Shown here: positions 29,347 through 38,270 of the stretch, piece after piece | Position numbering within the stretch: position 1 is the first letter of the stretch | How the letters are laid out: each line of letters opens with the position of its first letter | NCBI GenBank assembly: GCA_902776645.1 | Contig: CACYQT010000023.1 | Coordinates: forward strand, 1-42,412 | DNA length: 42,412 nt | Origin: an uncultured bacterium | Lineage (GTDB): Bacteria > Verrucomicrobiota > Lentisphaeria > Oligosphaerales > Oligosphaeraceae | Reading direction: 5' to 3' | The notes under the pieces: model-generated | Databases searched by the model: none | Seen by the model: the letters and a program-made list of their open reading frames with translations, nothing else | Told to the model about the DNA's origin: nothing | Program-made: the position numbers and the translations under genes

Positions 29347-32247
29347 ATGAAAACACTTTCAACACTTCTCCTGCTTGGTCTCGCGGCCTCCGTCAACGCA
29401 TGGGAATACGATTTTGTCAATGGCAAGCCGTCGTATAATATCTATGCGGAGAACAACGATCCAAAGGCATGCTACGCGGAATACGCCGTCAACCCACAGA
29501 CGGGCAAGCAGGCCCTGCATGTCATCTGCGATACCGCCAACCGCGGCTGGATGCATGTCTTTGCTCTGGATGCCAAATCCATCGCGCCCTTCAAATACGG
29601 AAAATGCACCGTCAACATCTCCACGACAGGGCCTGTGAAAATCTTCCAGTTCGGCATGCGCCCCATGGACCGGGACAACGAGACATTCTACTACTACCAG
29701 CCTGTCCGGTTGAACAAGGCGGGCCAATGGAGCCTTGTGTTCTACATCAACAACGTCAACGCGAACTACCAGTCCGCCGTGAAGCACGGCCCTGTCGCTA
29801 ACGGCGTCATGGACTTCCCGTTGAACGGCGGCATGGGCGTCACATTCAATCCCATGCGGGACAGCGGTATCTGCGACTTCTATCTGGAATCCGTTCATTT
29901 CCAAGAAATTGAAAAAGACGATATGCCGCCGGAGCTCGTCAAGGCAACCACGTATGACGATGTCGAAAAGCAGTTGGCCCAATATCCGCCGCGATGCGAA
30001 GACATCATGTCCCGCTCAATGGCGCTTTCCGGGCTTGACTCGCTGCTGATGGTCGCCGATTCGGAGGACAGCGACATCGTCGGAAACTACTACAACAAGC
30101 GTGTCAAGAAGGTGATAGAGGAAATCAAGGCATGGAATTCGCCTGTCCCGAAGCTTTGGAAGCTCTATAGCTCAGGCATTCTCGTGAAGGCCGCGGGAAA
30201 AGTGCTCGCCTTCGATGTCAATTGCGGCGTCGAATGGGAATACACCAGCAAGAACCGCCGCCGTTTCAAGCTCAACCTGTCCGATGAAAATCTGGAGGCG
30301 CTGACCGATCTCATCGACCGCAGCTACCACACCCATGAGCATTCTGACCACACGGGTTACGATCTCCTGAACAAGCTTGTCGCGAAAAACAAACTCGTCT
30401 TCATGACAGGAAACGCGATAAAATACTACAAATGCGAGAATTATCCCAACGTCATCCGCGCGGAGAACCACAGGGAACCAGGCTACTGGGTGTTCGACAG
30501 CACGCAGAACATGGGAACATACCGTGTCCAGAACACGGCGTTCGTCGTCCAACTTGTTCCGGGCACGAATCTGCTCGTCCGCGGCGACATCTACGAACCG
30601 CCGGAAGTCGTCCGCATGTGCGACTATTTCCAAGCCCACGGCGCCTACGCGCACTATGCCTCCGTCTCGCCCGGAGCAGGCGTCCTTCCGGAATGCCACA
30701 AGCGGTGGAACACCTTTATTATTGCGGCCCACGAATGGGAGTTCACGCATCGCAAACGCGGCGAACCGGGCGTCGCCTGTCAAAGCTTCTCCGGCAATTA
30801 CAGCGGCGTCTACAGCCCATACGTCAACCAAGGCTGCGGCGAAGTCCTCTCCTGGGGCGAATCCATTGAATTGACGCCGCGTGATGAAATTCCCCAAACC
30901 ATTGTCCCATGGATGAAATCTATGCATTACACTCACTATTTCAACAACTACCGTAAATCCATCACAAACAAAATCTATCTGAAAACCAAAGGCGCCGCCC
31001 CCGCCACCAGCCTTGACCAGGCCATGGAGCTTATCAAAACCATCCATGATTTGACAGGCGGCATCCATCAAATCATCTATCTTGTCGGATGGCAATATGA
31101 CGGGCATGACTCCAAATATCCGTCATGGGGCGAAGTCGGTCCACAATGTCGTTCCTCCTTCTCCGACGATCCGCGTGAATCGCTTCGCGCGATGATGCGC
31201 GAAGCGCGGAAAAAATACAACACGGATGTCAGTCTCCACATCAACATGAACGACGCCTATGAAAACAGCCCGGACTGGGCGGAATATCTTGAAAAGGACG
31301 CCATCATCAAGAACGCCGACGGCAGTCTCCGTAAAGGCGGCGTCTGGGGCGGTGAACAATGCTATCTCATCTCCCACACGAAGGAGTTCAAATCCGGCCT
31401 TGCGCAAAAAAGAATCCTCAAGCTTCTGGAATATCTGCCTGAACTGAAGGATGTCAAAACCATCCATATCGACGCATTCTTCGCTGCCGAATCGCCATTC
31501 GACAAAATCACGCTCGAACAAGACAAAGAATCCATGTTCGCCATTGTCGATTTCTGGCACGAACAGGGCATCGATGTGACGACGGAATTCATCGCCTCCT
31601 ACGACCACATCGGATACTTCCCGCTCGTTTACCACAACAATCTCAATGAAATGGACCGCCTCATGTATCCGCCCGAACTCATTTACGGCGGTGATGCGTC
31701 ATGGGCCGCCAGCCGAAACGGCGATTTCTACAGGCACATCGGGAATGTCTTCACGCCGTCCAGCGGCTGCCGTTATTCCGAACCTTGGGGCAACGCCATC
31801 GGTTACGATCTCCACGCCGGAAACTTGAAAAACATGGACAATTTCATCGATGACCTTTTCACCCGTTCCGTTCTCTGCTGCTACTACGGACAGTTCAAAC
31901 CGGTCAAATTCAGCGTCACAGACACGGAATACGCCGTGGAATACACGAATGAAGTCAAAGCCATCGTGAACATGGCGACCAACCGCCTGACTGTCACTGA
32001 ACAAGGCCGTCTTGTGATGGACGGCCACGATCTATTCATCACTATCCATGACAACGACGGCAAACCATATCTGCTCGCCTATTCACAGGACGGCATGAAA
32101 CGCTCCATCGTCCTGCCGCCGTTTTTCGCGAAAAATGGCAAACTGACCGCCCGCAACCCGCTGACAGGCGAAACAAAACAATTCACCATCCTGAACGGAA
32201 ATCTGCTTCTCACACTTGCCCCGCATGAAGTTCTTATTCTGAAATAG
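29347..32247 (+). CDS. Secreted protein fusing a metallo-beta-lactamase fold to a GH101-like barrel
   Basis: A 966-residue protein with a signal peptide (MKTLSTLLLLGLAASVNA). Residues about 20-190 form a carbohydrate-binding-like beta-sandwich. Residues about 270-500 form a metallo-beta-lactamase domain with HxHxDH at His330/His332/Asp334/His335 and later AAHEWEF. From about 560 to 860 comes a TIM barrel closely resembling GH101 endo-alpha-N-acetylgalactosaminidases: IIYLVGWQYDGHDSKYP, SLHINMNDAY, IHIDAF (Asp709, nucleophile position) and TTEF (Glu747, acid/base position). A C-terminal beta-sandwich ends the protein. GH101 enzymes release core-1 O-glycans from mucins. The start at 29347 is fixed by the signal peptide; an upstream in-frame start at 29272 is unlikely. 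Confidence 0.78.
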   Translation: MKTLSTLLLLGLAASVNAWEYDFVNGKPSYNIYAENNDPKACYAEYAVNPQTGKQALHVICDTANRGWMHVFALDAKSIAPFKYGKCTVNISTTGPVKIFQFGMRPMDRDNETFYYYQPVRLNKAGQWSLVFYINNVNANYQSAVKHGPVANGVMDFPLNGGMGVTFNPMRDSGICDFYLESVHFQEIEKDDMPPELVKATTYDDVEKQLAQYPPRCEDIMSRSMALSGLDSLLMVADSEDSDIVGNYYNKRVKKVIEEIKAWNSPVPKLWKLYSSGILVKAAGKVLAFDVNCGVEWEYTSKNRRRFKLNLSDENLEALTDLIDRSYHTHEHSDHTGYDLLNKLVAKNKLVFMTGNAIKYYKCENYPNVIRAENHREPGYWVFDSTQNMGTYRVQNTAFVVQLVPGTNLLVRGDIYEPPEVVRMCDYFQAHGAYAHYASVSPGAGVLPECHKRWNTFIIAAHEWEFTHRKRGEPGVACQSFSGNYSGVYSPYVNQGCGEVLSWGESIELTPRDEIPQTIVPWMKSMHYTHYFNNYRKSITNKIYLKTKGAAPATSLDQAMELIKTIHDLTGGIHQIIYLVGWQYDGHDSKYPSWGEVGPQCRSSFSDDPRESLRAMMREARKKYNTDVSLHINMNDAYENSPDWAEYLEKDAIIKNADGSLRKGGVWGGEQCYLISHTKEFKSGLAQKRILKLLEYLPELKDVKTIHIDAFFAAESPFDKITLEQDKESMFAIVDFWHEQGIDVTTEFIASYDHIGYFPLVYHNNLNEMDRLMYPPELIYGGDASWAASRNGDFYRHIGNVFTPSSGCRYSEPWGNAIGYDLHAGNLKNMDNFIDDLFTRSVLCCYYGQFKPVKFSVTDTEYAVEYTNEVKAIVNMATNRLTVTEQGRLVMDGHDLFITIHDNDGKPYLLAYSQDGMKRSIVLPPFFAKNGKLTARNPLTGETKQFTILNGNLLLTLAPHEVLILK

Positions 32248-32316
32248 GCCTGCATGCGAAAAAAACATGCTCTAAAAGATTCATGTGCCTCAATTCGCAT
32301 GGACTAAAAGTTTCCT

Positions 32317-32345
32317 TTGACATTGGATGCATCATCATGTACATT
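32317..32345 (+). promoter_or_regulatory. Promoter of the Gfo/Idh/MocA gene
   Basis: A perfect TTGACA (32317-32322) and TACATT (32340-32345) are separated by the optimal 17 bp. The start site would be near 32352, giving a leader of about 50 nt. Confidence 0.6.
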
Positions 32346-32401
32346 ACATGATATGCTTCATTATCTTCAGTTTCAATTCACAGGCAATCAAGGAAAAAGA
32401 G

Positions 32402-33472
32402 ATGAAAAAATTCAAAGTCGGAATCATCGGTTGCGGTCGAATTTCACCCTTCCACGGCATGCCTGCCAAAGCTCAGGAATGCGTGAATCTCGTGGCATGC
32501 TGCGATGTGGACATCGAAAAGGCGAAAGACCGCGCCAAGTTGTTCGGTTGCAAGAAGGTTTATACGGACTTCGAAGAGATGATCAAGAAGGAGAAATTGG
32601 ATGTCGTGCACATCTGCCTGCCGCACTATCTTCATAGTCCGGTTGCTGTGCGCGCATTGGAACTTGGCTGCAACGTGTTGACGGAGAAGCCGATGGCCAT
32701 CTCCATGAAACAGGCGAAGGCCATGATCGACGCAGAGAAGAAGTCCGGCAAGACGTTGGGCGTCATCTTCCAGAACCGCTACAACGCAGGCTCGCAGCTC
32801 GTCCGCAAGTGCCTGGATTCAGGGCTTCTCGGAAAAATCAAAGCCGCGAAATGCAACGTCACATGGTGCCGCAAGCCGGAATATTACACGTCCAGCAATT
32901 GGAAGGGCACATGGGATATGGAAGGCGGCGGCGCCATCATCGACCAGGCCATCCACACCATCGATCTCATGTGCTGGTTCATCGGCTACGGCAAGAACGG
33001 CTCCAATCTGGACTATGTCGATGTCTCCATCGCGAACCGCGCCCATCACGATATCCACAACGCCTCAGGCGCCTTGGTTGATGTGGAAGACAGCGCAGAC
33101 GGCCTGATCGCCTTCAAGAACGGTGTCAAAGCCTCCTTCTGGTGCATGAACTACTACAGTTTTGACGATCAGGTCGAGATCACGCTGGACTGCGAGTACG
33201 GCAACGTGAAGGTCACGGCGGAAGAAGCCGTCGTTACGCTGTATGACGGCCGTTCGTTCAGCGCGAAGCCTGATCCGAGCGACACGTTCGACTACGGCGG
33301 CGGCCCGTCCTATTGGGGGGCGTCCCACGCCAAGCAGATCGACGACTTCTACGCGGCGTTGGAAGACGGCGAGGAGCCTGAAATCAGTGGCAAGCTCATC
33401 TATGCGACGACGCATAAGATGATCATGGCGCTATACGATTCCGGTAAGTTCGGCAAACCCGTCAAGTTCTAA
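32402..33472 (+). CDS. Gfo/Idh/MocA family NAD(P)-dependent oxidoreductase
   Basis: A 356-residue protein. The N-terminal Rossmann domain starts KVGIIGCGRISPFHG and includes LDVVHICLPHYLHSPVAV and the family hallmark TEKPMA, whose Lys is catalytic. The C-terminal alpha/beta domain carries GGGAIIDQAIHTIDLMCW, with the conserved Asp and His residues. Members oxidise or reduce sugars, inositols and sugar-nucleotide derivatives. No signal peptide is present, so it is cytoplasmic. The ATG at 32402 follows AAGGA; the frame is open upstream to 32327, but that part overlaps the promoter. It is monocistronic, ending in a strong terminator, and follows the MBL-GH101 gene. Substrate is unknown; a mucin-derived sugar is possible. 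Confidence 0.88.
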   Translation: MKKFKVGIIGCGRISPFHGMPAKAQECVNLVACCDVDIEKAKDRAKLFGCKKVYTDFEEMIKKEKLDVVHICLPHYLHSPVAVRALELGCNVLTEKPMAISMKQAKAMIDAEKKSGKTLGVIFQNRYNAGSQLVRKCLDSGLLGKIKAAKCNVTWCRKPEYYTSSNWKGTWDMEGGGAIIDQAIHTIDLMCWFIGYGKNGSNLDYVDVSIANRAHHDIHNASGALVDVEDSADGLIAFKNGVKASFWCMNYYSFDDQVEITLDCEYGNVKVTAEEAVVTLYDGRSFSAKPDPSDTFDYGGGPSYWGASHAKQIDDFYAALEDGEEPEISGKLIYATTHKMIMALYDSGKFGKPVKF

Positions 33473-33488
33473 ACAATAAAAGCAATTG

Positions 33489-33536
33489 AAAATCCGCGCC
33501 TTTGTTTTTTCGTGAAACGAAGGCGCGGATTTTTTT
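33489..33536. terminator. Strong bidirectional intrinsic terminator
   Basis: AAAATCCGCGCCTTTGTTT pairs with AAACGAAGGCGCGGATTTT through 12 perfect pairs plus a G-T-extended upper stem, and is followed by a T-run. The other strand also has a T-run. It lies between two converging genes and can end transcription from both sides. Confidence 0.9.
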
Positions 33537-33558
33537 CATCAACGACTATTTTTATCTG

Positions 33559-34536
33559 TTAGCCGCGTTTGGCGGATGAGGCCTGTTCGTAGGCGATGAC
33601 ATCCTTCAGAATGTCGTCCAGCGTGCGGGTGGGCTCGTATCCGATCAGCTTCTTCGCGCGTTCAAGCGACGGGACGCGGCGCAGCATGTCTTCGAATCCG
33701 TCTTCGTACGCTTCGTTGTAGGGGATCAGCTTGATAGGCGAATCGCTTCCCGTCAAAGACTTTACACGCTCCGCCAACTGCATGATCGTCACTTCCTCCG
33801 CATTGCCGATGTTCACGACCTGCCCCTTCGCGGCCTTGCATTCCATGAGCTTCACGAGAGCGTTCACGACATCCTGCACATGGGCGAAACAGCGCGTCTG
33901 CGTGCCGTCGCCATAGACCGTGATCGGCTCGCCGCGCAACGCCTGCCGGACGAAACGCGGCACGACCATCCCGTACTGTCCCGTCTGCCGCGGGCCGACC
34001 GTGTTGAAGAGGCGGCAGATCGTCACAGGCAGCTTCGCCTCCACCCAGTGGGCCAACGCGAGAAATTCGTCCATCGCCTTCGCGCAGGCGTAGCTCCAGC
34101 GGCGGCGGCATGTCGCGCCCATCACGGAATCGTCGTCTTCGCAGAACGGGACCTTGCTTCCTTTGCCGTAGACTTCCGACGTGGAGGTCAGAAGGAACGG
34201 GCGGCGATAGCGCGCGCAGCATTTCAACACGACTTCCGTGCCGCCGACGATGCTTTCGATCGTCCGCACAGGCTGGTCGATGATGAGCCTCACGCCGACG
34301 GCGCTGGCCAGATGATAGACGCAGTCCGCTTCGCGAACACAGTCGTCCACGATGTCGCGGTTGTTGATGGAATCCACGATCAGCCGCAGCTGGCGGCCGT
34401 CCTCCAGACCGTCCAGATTCTCGTAGGAGCCGGTCGATAGATCGTCGAGCACGAGAATCGAATGCCCCTGCGACAGCAGGAGACGGCACAAGTGGGAACC
34501 GATGAATCCGGCGCCGCCGGTGACCAGAATTTTCAT
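33559..34536 (-). CDS. Sugar-nucleotide epimerase/dehydratase (extended SDR)
   Basis: A 325-residue extended SDR. It starts KILVTGGAGFIGSHL (NAD-binding GxxGxxG), continues with VLDDLSTG, YHLASAVGV, LLTSTSEVYG and the catalytic YACAK (Tyr and Lys of YxxxK), and has GPRQTGQYGMVVPRFV and ITVYGDGTQTRCFAHV in the substrate domain. This pattern is close to UDP-glucuronate decarboxylase (UDP-xylose synthase) and dTDP-glucose dehydratase-type enzymes. It should make an activated sugar for envelope glycans in the cytoplasm. The ATG at 34536 has GGAG 8 bp upstream; a GTG at 34545 is less likely. It is convergent with the Gfo/Idh/MocA gene. Confidence 0.87.
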   Translation of the reverse strand: MKILVTGGAGFIGSHLCRLLLSQGHSILVLDDLSTGSYENLDGLEDGRQLRLIVDSINNRDIVDDCVREADCVYHLASAVGVRLIIDQPVRTIESIVGGTEVVLKCCARYRRPFLLTSTSEVYGKGSKVPFCEDDDSVMGATCRRRWSYACAKAMDEFLALAHWVEAKLPVTICRLFNTVGPRQTGQYGMVVPRFVRQALRGEPITVYGDGTQTRCFAHVQDVVNALVKLMECKAAKGQVVNIGNAEEVTIMQLAERVKSLTGSDSPIKLIPYNEAYEDGFEDMLRRVPSLERAKKLIGYEPTRTLDDILKDVIAYEQASSAKRG

Positions 34537-34727
34537 TGTCGTCACTCCAAAAGATTAAAAAAAACTGCCAAACACGCTGTCTTCCCCCGGCAGCGGGCCC
34601 TCCCATGCGACTTTACGCACTTTTAACCGGGCTAAAGACTAGGAACTCACGAAATTTATGTTATGTTATCATTCTTTTAGTTTTTTTCAATATTCTTTAC
34701 GACATAAACAACACATCGAGGCATCCA

Positions 34728-36068
34728 ATGAGCGAAATTGAAAACGATCAAATGAACAAAATCGTCGCCCTGTGCAAACGGCGCGGCATCATCTTCCAGA
34801 GCTCCGAAATATACGGCGGCATCAACGGCTTCTGGGACTACGGCCCCTACGGCGCCCCCCTCCGCCGCGCCGTCGAACAGCTCTGGTGGAAATACATGGT
34901 CGAGCAGCGTGACAACGTCGTCGGACTGGACTCCACCATCATCTGCCATCCAATGGTCTGGAAAGCCTCCGGCCATCTCGACCAGTTCTCCGATCTCATG
35001 ACGGACTGCATGGACTGCAAACGCCGCTACCGCGTCGACCAGATGGACGACCCCACGACCTGCCCGAACTGCGGCTCCAAGCGGCTGACGGAACCGCGCG
35101 AATTCAACCTCATGATGAAGACGTTCGTCGGCCCCGTGTTCGATGAAGAGCACGTCGCGTGGCTGCGCGCGGAAACCTGCCAGCCGATTTTCGTCGATTT
35201 CAACACGATCCGCGTCGCCACCCGCCAGAAGCTGCCCTTCGGCATCGCGCAAACGGGCAAGGCGTTCCGCAACGAAATCAACCCGCGCAACTTCACGTTC
35301 CGCTCCCGTGAATTCATGCAGATGGAAATGGAATTCTTCTGCCATGAGGACGAATCGCTGAAGTGGTTCGACTACTGGAAGGACCAGGCGTGGAACTTCT
35401 ACACGAAGATCCTCGGCATCCCGGAAGAAAAGCTCCACATCTACTGGCATGAGAAGCTCGCCCACTACGCCAAGCAGGCCCTCGACATCGAATTCCTCTT
35501 CCCGTTCGGCTGGGGCGAAATCCAGGGCGTCCACCATCGCGGCCAGTGGGACATGTCCCGCCACTGCGAATTCTCCAAGCAGGAGCAGGACTGCAAGTAT
35601 TTCGATCAGGACCGCAAGGAATCCTACTTCCCGACCGTCGTCGAATCCTCCTCCGGCCTCGACCGCATCTGCCTCATGCTTCTCTGCAACGCCTACGACG
35701 AAGACACCGCCGCCACGCAGAAGGAAGGCAAGGATGAAGACGTCCGCATCGTCATGCATCTTCCCGCCCGCGTCGCCCCCGTGCAGGTCGCCATCCTCCC
35801 GCTCTCCAAGAAGCTCGAGGAGCCCGCGGAGAAGCTCTACCATTCCATCCTCAAGAAGTTCCGCGCCGAATACGACGACACGGGCTCCATCGGCAAGCGC
35901 TACCGCCGCCAGGACGAAATCGGCACGCCGTTCTGCGTCACGTTCGACTTCGACACGCTCAACGACAATGCCGTCACCGTCCGCGACCGCGACTCCATGA
36001 CGCAGGAGCGCATCGCCATCGACCAGCTCGCCAAGTTCCTCGACGACAAGATCAATCCCGAAATCTAA
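34728..36068 (+). CDS. glyS: Glycyl-tRNA synthetase, single-chain alpha2 type
   Basis: A 446-residue class II synthetase of the single-polypeptide type found in eukaryotes, archaea and some bacteria, rather than the alpha/beta type. Motifs include GGINGFWDYGPYGAPLRRA near the start, a zinc-binding insert (CMDCKRR...CPNCGSK), the glycine-site EINPRNFTFRSREFMQMEMEFF and class II motif 3 (SSSGLDRICLMLL). The C-terminal anticodon-binding domain follows (about 340-440, APVQVAILPLSKK). It charges tRNA-Gly. The ATG at 34728 has GAGG upstream; the longer open frame from 34536 is leader sequence. A 9-bp gap precedes the S41 peptidase, so they are probably co-transcribed. Confidence 0.94.
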   Translation: MSEIENDQMNKIVALCKRRGIIFQSSEIYGGINGFWDYGPYGAPLRRAVEQLWWKYMVEQRDNVVGLDSTIICHPMVWKASGHLDQFSDLMTDCMDCKRRYRVDQMDDPTTCPNCGSKRLTEPREFNLMMKTFVGPVFDEEHVAWLRAETCQPIFVDFNTIRVATRQKLPFGIAQTGKAFRNEINPRNFTFRSREFMQMEMEFFCHEDESLKWFDYWKDQAWNFYTKILGIPEEKLHIYWHEKLAHYAKQALDIEFLFPFGWGEIQGVHHRGQWDMSRHCEFSKQEQDCKYFDQDRKESYFPTVVESSSGLDRICLMLLCNAYDEDTAATQKEGKDEDVRIVMHLPARVAPVQVAILPLSKKLEEPAEKLYHSILKKFRAEYDDTGSIGKRYRRQDEIGTPFCVTFDFDTLNDNAVTVRDRDSMTQERIAIDQLAKFLDDKINPEI

Positions 36069-36077
36069 CGGACACCC

Positions 36078-37391
36078 ATGAAAAAGCATACGATAGGCCT
36101 TTGGCTCTTCATCGCCGCCCTTGCGGCCAATCTCGTCGTCGGCTACCGTCTCCATTCGGAGGAGGCCGCCAAAACAGGCCAGGACGAGGTCTTCAAGCAG
36201 ATCGACGTCATGATGGAGGTCCTCCAGCTGATCCGCAAGAACTACGTCGACGCGGACAACATCACCTACCGCATGCTTTTCGAGGGCGCCATGAAGGGCA
36301 TGACCAACGTGCTCGACCCCTTCAGCGAATATCTCGAGCCGCGTGATTTCAACACGCTGCAGGAAGAGACGGAAGGCGAGTTCGGAGGCATCGGCATCGA
36401 AGTCGACTACTCTGACGACGCCATCATCGTCATCGCCCCCATGGACGGCACGCCCGCCGAACGGGCAGGCATCCAGCCGGGCGACAAGATCTACAAGATC
36501 GACGGCGAGAGCGTCGGTGAAATCGGTCAGGAGGCCGCCATTCGCAAGATGCGCGGCACGCCCGGCACGAAGGTCAAAATCACCTACATGCGCGACAGCT
36601 TCGACGACATGAAGGAAATCGAGCTGACGCGCGCGAAGATTCCGATCATCAGCGTCACGGACGCGCGAATCATTCCGGACACCACCATCGGCTTTGTCCG
36701 CATCACGCAGTTCATGGAGAAGACGCCGGACGAACTGGAAGCCAAACTGCGCGAGATGTTCGCGGACGACAAGACGACCGGCCTCATCATCGACCTGCGG
36801 AACAACCCCGGCGGCCTCGTCACCGCCGCCGTCAAAATCTGCAGCATGTTCCTCAAGCCTGACACGTTCGTCGTCTCTCTTGAGGGACGCACGGACAAGC
36901 ATGTCGAGAAAACGATTCGCGGCTACCAGTTCCCGGACAAGCCGCTCATCCTGCTCGTCAACGAAGGCTCCGCCTCCGCCGCCGAAATCATGTCCGGCTG
37001 CCTCAGCACCCACAAGCGTGCAAAACTGTACGGCACGAAGACCTACGGCAAAGGCTCCGTCCAGAACGTCATCGACCTCAACAACGGCGGCGCCCTCAAG
37101 CTCACCATCGCCCACTACTACGTCCAGCCGGACACCGTGAAAAACCGCAAGACTATCCACAAGCACGGCATCGTGCCGGACAACGTCATCAAACTCACCC
37201 CGAAGGAGGCGGAAGCTTTGAAGAAGTTCGACGACGAATGGCTTGCCGCGCGTGAAAAGGAAAACATCACGGAAGCCGAACGCATCAAAATCGACAACGA
37301 ATTCCGCCAGAAACGCAAACGCTTCGACGTCGTCCTGGAGGCCGCCGTGAAGGCGCTGATGGAAGACGCCGCCCAGAACAAAGCCGAATAA
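36078..37391 (+). CDS. S41 family C-terminal processing peptidase (CtpA-like)
   Basis: A 437-residue protein with an N-terminal signal anchor (GLWLFIAALAANLVVGY), so the rest is periplasmic. A PDZ domain (about 100-190: GEFGGIGIEV, GIQPGDKIYKIDGESV) precedes the S41 protease domain. This contains LIIDLRNNPGG, NEGSASAAEI with the catalytic Ser, and TYGKGSVQNVI with the catalytic Lys. Such enzymes trim the C-termini of periplasmic and envelope proteins. The acidic/basic helical tail after residue 375 is usual. It follows glyS by 9 bp and precedes dapB by a gap with a period-9 repeat. Confidence 0.92.
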   Translation: MKKHTIGLWLFIAALAANLVVGYRLHSEEAAKTGQDEVFKQIDVMMEVLQLIRKNYVDADNITYRMLFEGAMKGMTNVLDPFSEYLEPRDFNTLQEETEGEFGGIGIEVDYSDDAIIVIAPMDGTPAERAGIQPGDKIYKIDGESVGEIGQEAAIRKMRGTPGTKVKITYMRDSFDDMKEIELTRAKIPIISVTDARIIPDTTIGFVRITQFMEKTPDELEAKLREMFADDKTTGLIIDLRNNPGGLVTAAVKICSMFLKPDTFVVSLEGRTDKHVEKTIRGYQFPDKPLILLVNEGSASAAEIMSGCLSTHKRAKLYGTKTYGKGSVQNVIDLNNGGALKLTIAHYYVQPDTVKNRKTIHKHGIVPDNVIKLTPKEAEALKKFDDEWLAAREKENITEAERIKIDNEFRQKRKRFDVVLEAAVKALMEDAAQNKAE

Positions 37392-37395
37392 TCCG

Positions 37396-37424
37396 TCCCT
37401 TTTGTCCCCTTTTGTCTTTTATTT
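37396..37424. repeat. Period-9/10 GTCCC array before dapB
   Basis: GTC occurs at 37396, 37405 and 37415 (9 then 10 bp apart) in units GTCCCTTTT, GTCCCCTTTT and GTCTTTTA. Unlike most members of the family, a normal Shine-Dalgarno (AAGGA) lies between this array and the dapB ATG. Confidence 0.65.
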
Positions 37425-37439
37425 TTTAAGGAAATCACC

Positions 37440-38246
37440 ATGATCAAAGTCGCCGTCATCGGAGCCGCCGGCCGCATGGGCCGCATGCTGGTCACCCGTG
37501 TCATCGAAGATCCTGAGCTCAAGCTTGTTGGAGCGCTTGAATATTCCGAATCCCCCTTCCTCGGACAGGACGCGGGGCTGCTGGCCGGCAAGCCCGCCGC
37601 CAAAGTCCTCATCACCGCCGATCCGGACGAAGCCATCAAGGATGCGGACTGCACCGTCGATTTCTCCGCGCCGGGCTCCACGATGACCGTCGCGAAAAAG
37701 GCCGCCGCGAAAGGCATCGCCATGGTCATCGGCACCACGGGCCTCGTCGACGAGCAGAAGGCCGTTCTCAAGAAACTTGCTGACGGCGGCGCGCGCATCG
37801 TCTTCTCCCCCAACATGAGCGTCGGCGTCAACCTGCTCTTCGCGCTCTGCGAAAAGGTCGGCAAGCTGCTGGGCACCGACTACGACATCGAAATCGTCGA
37901 GATGCACCACAACAAGAAGAAGGACGCGCCATCCGGAACGGCCGTCCGCCTGGGCGAAATCCTCTCCGACGCCATCGGCATAGACTATGAAGCGGACACG
38001 CGCCACGGCCGCGTCGGTCTCATCGGCCCGCGCACGAAGCATGAAATCGGCATGCATTCCCTGCGCGGCGGCGACGTTGTCGGCGACCACACCGTCATCT
38101 TCGCCACCGAAGGCGAACGCATCGAACTGGCCCACAAGGCCTCCAGCCGCAACTGCTTCGCCAACGGCGCCATCCGCGCCGTCAAGTTCCTCGCGACCGC
38201 TCAACCCGGCATCTACGACATGCAGGATGTCCTCGGCCTGAAGTAA
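37440..38246 (+). CDS. dapB: 4-hydroxy-tetrahydrodipicolinate reductase
   Basis: A 268-residue protein of standard DapB length. The N-terminal Rossmann motif is VAVIGAAGRMGRML. CTVDFSAPGST, GTTGL and FSPNMSVGVNLL follow. The catalytic signature EIVEMHHNKKKDAPSGTA carries the conserved His and Lys, and GRVGLIGPRT/GGDVVGDH motifs complete the fold. It reduces the dihydrodipicolinate precursor with NAD(P)H in the lysine/diaminopimelate pathway, needed for peptidoglycan. The other dap genes are not here; the DapA-family protein at 25813 is too divergent to be its partner. A Shine-Dalgarno AAGGA precedes the ATG, and the next gene begins 24 bp after its stop. Confidence 0.95.
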   Translation: MIKVAVIGAAGRMGRMLVTRVIEDPELKLVGALEYSESPFLGQDAGLLAGKPAAKVLITADPDEAIKDADCTVDFSAPGSTMTVAKKAAAKGIAMVIGTTGLVDEQKAVLKKLADGGARIVFSPNMSVGVNLLFALCEKVGKLLGTDYDIEIVEMHHNKKKDAPSGTAVRLGEILSDAIGIDYEADTRHGRVGLIGPRTKHEIGMHSLRGGDVVGDHTVIFATEGERIELAHKASSRNCFANGAIRAVKFLATAQPGIYDMQDVLGLK

Positions 38247-38270
38247 ATCCACCTTTTCCAACTTCCCATC

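Noticed and set aside
34537..34727. T-box riboswitch upstream of glyS
   Set aside because: No T-box core sequence or antiterminator structure is visible; only a small hairpin and AT-rich promoter-like DNA.
34677..37166. 829-codon open frame on the minus strand opposite glyS and the S41 peptidase
   Set aside because: The frame runs across two well-identified genes on the other strand. Its Asp/Val/Ala/Glu-rich translation is what C-ending codons give when read in reverse.
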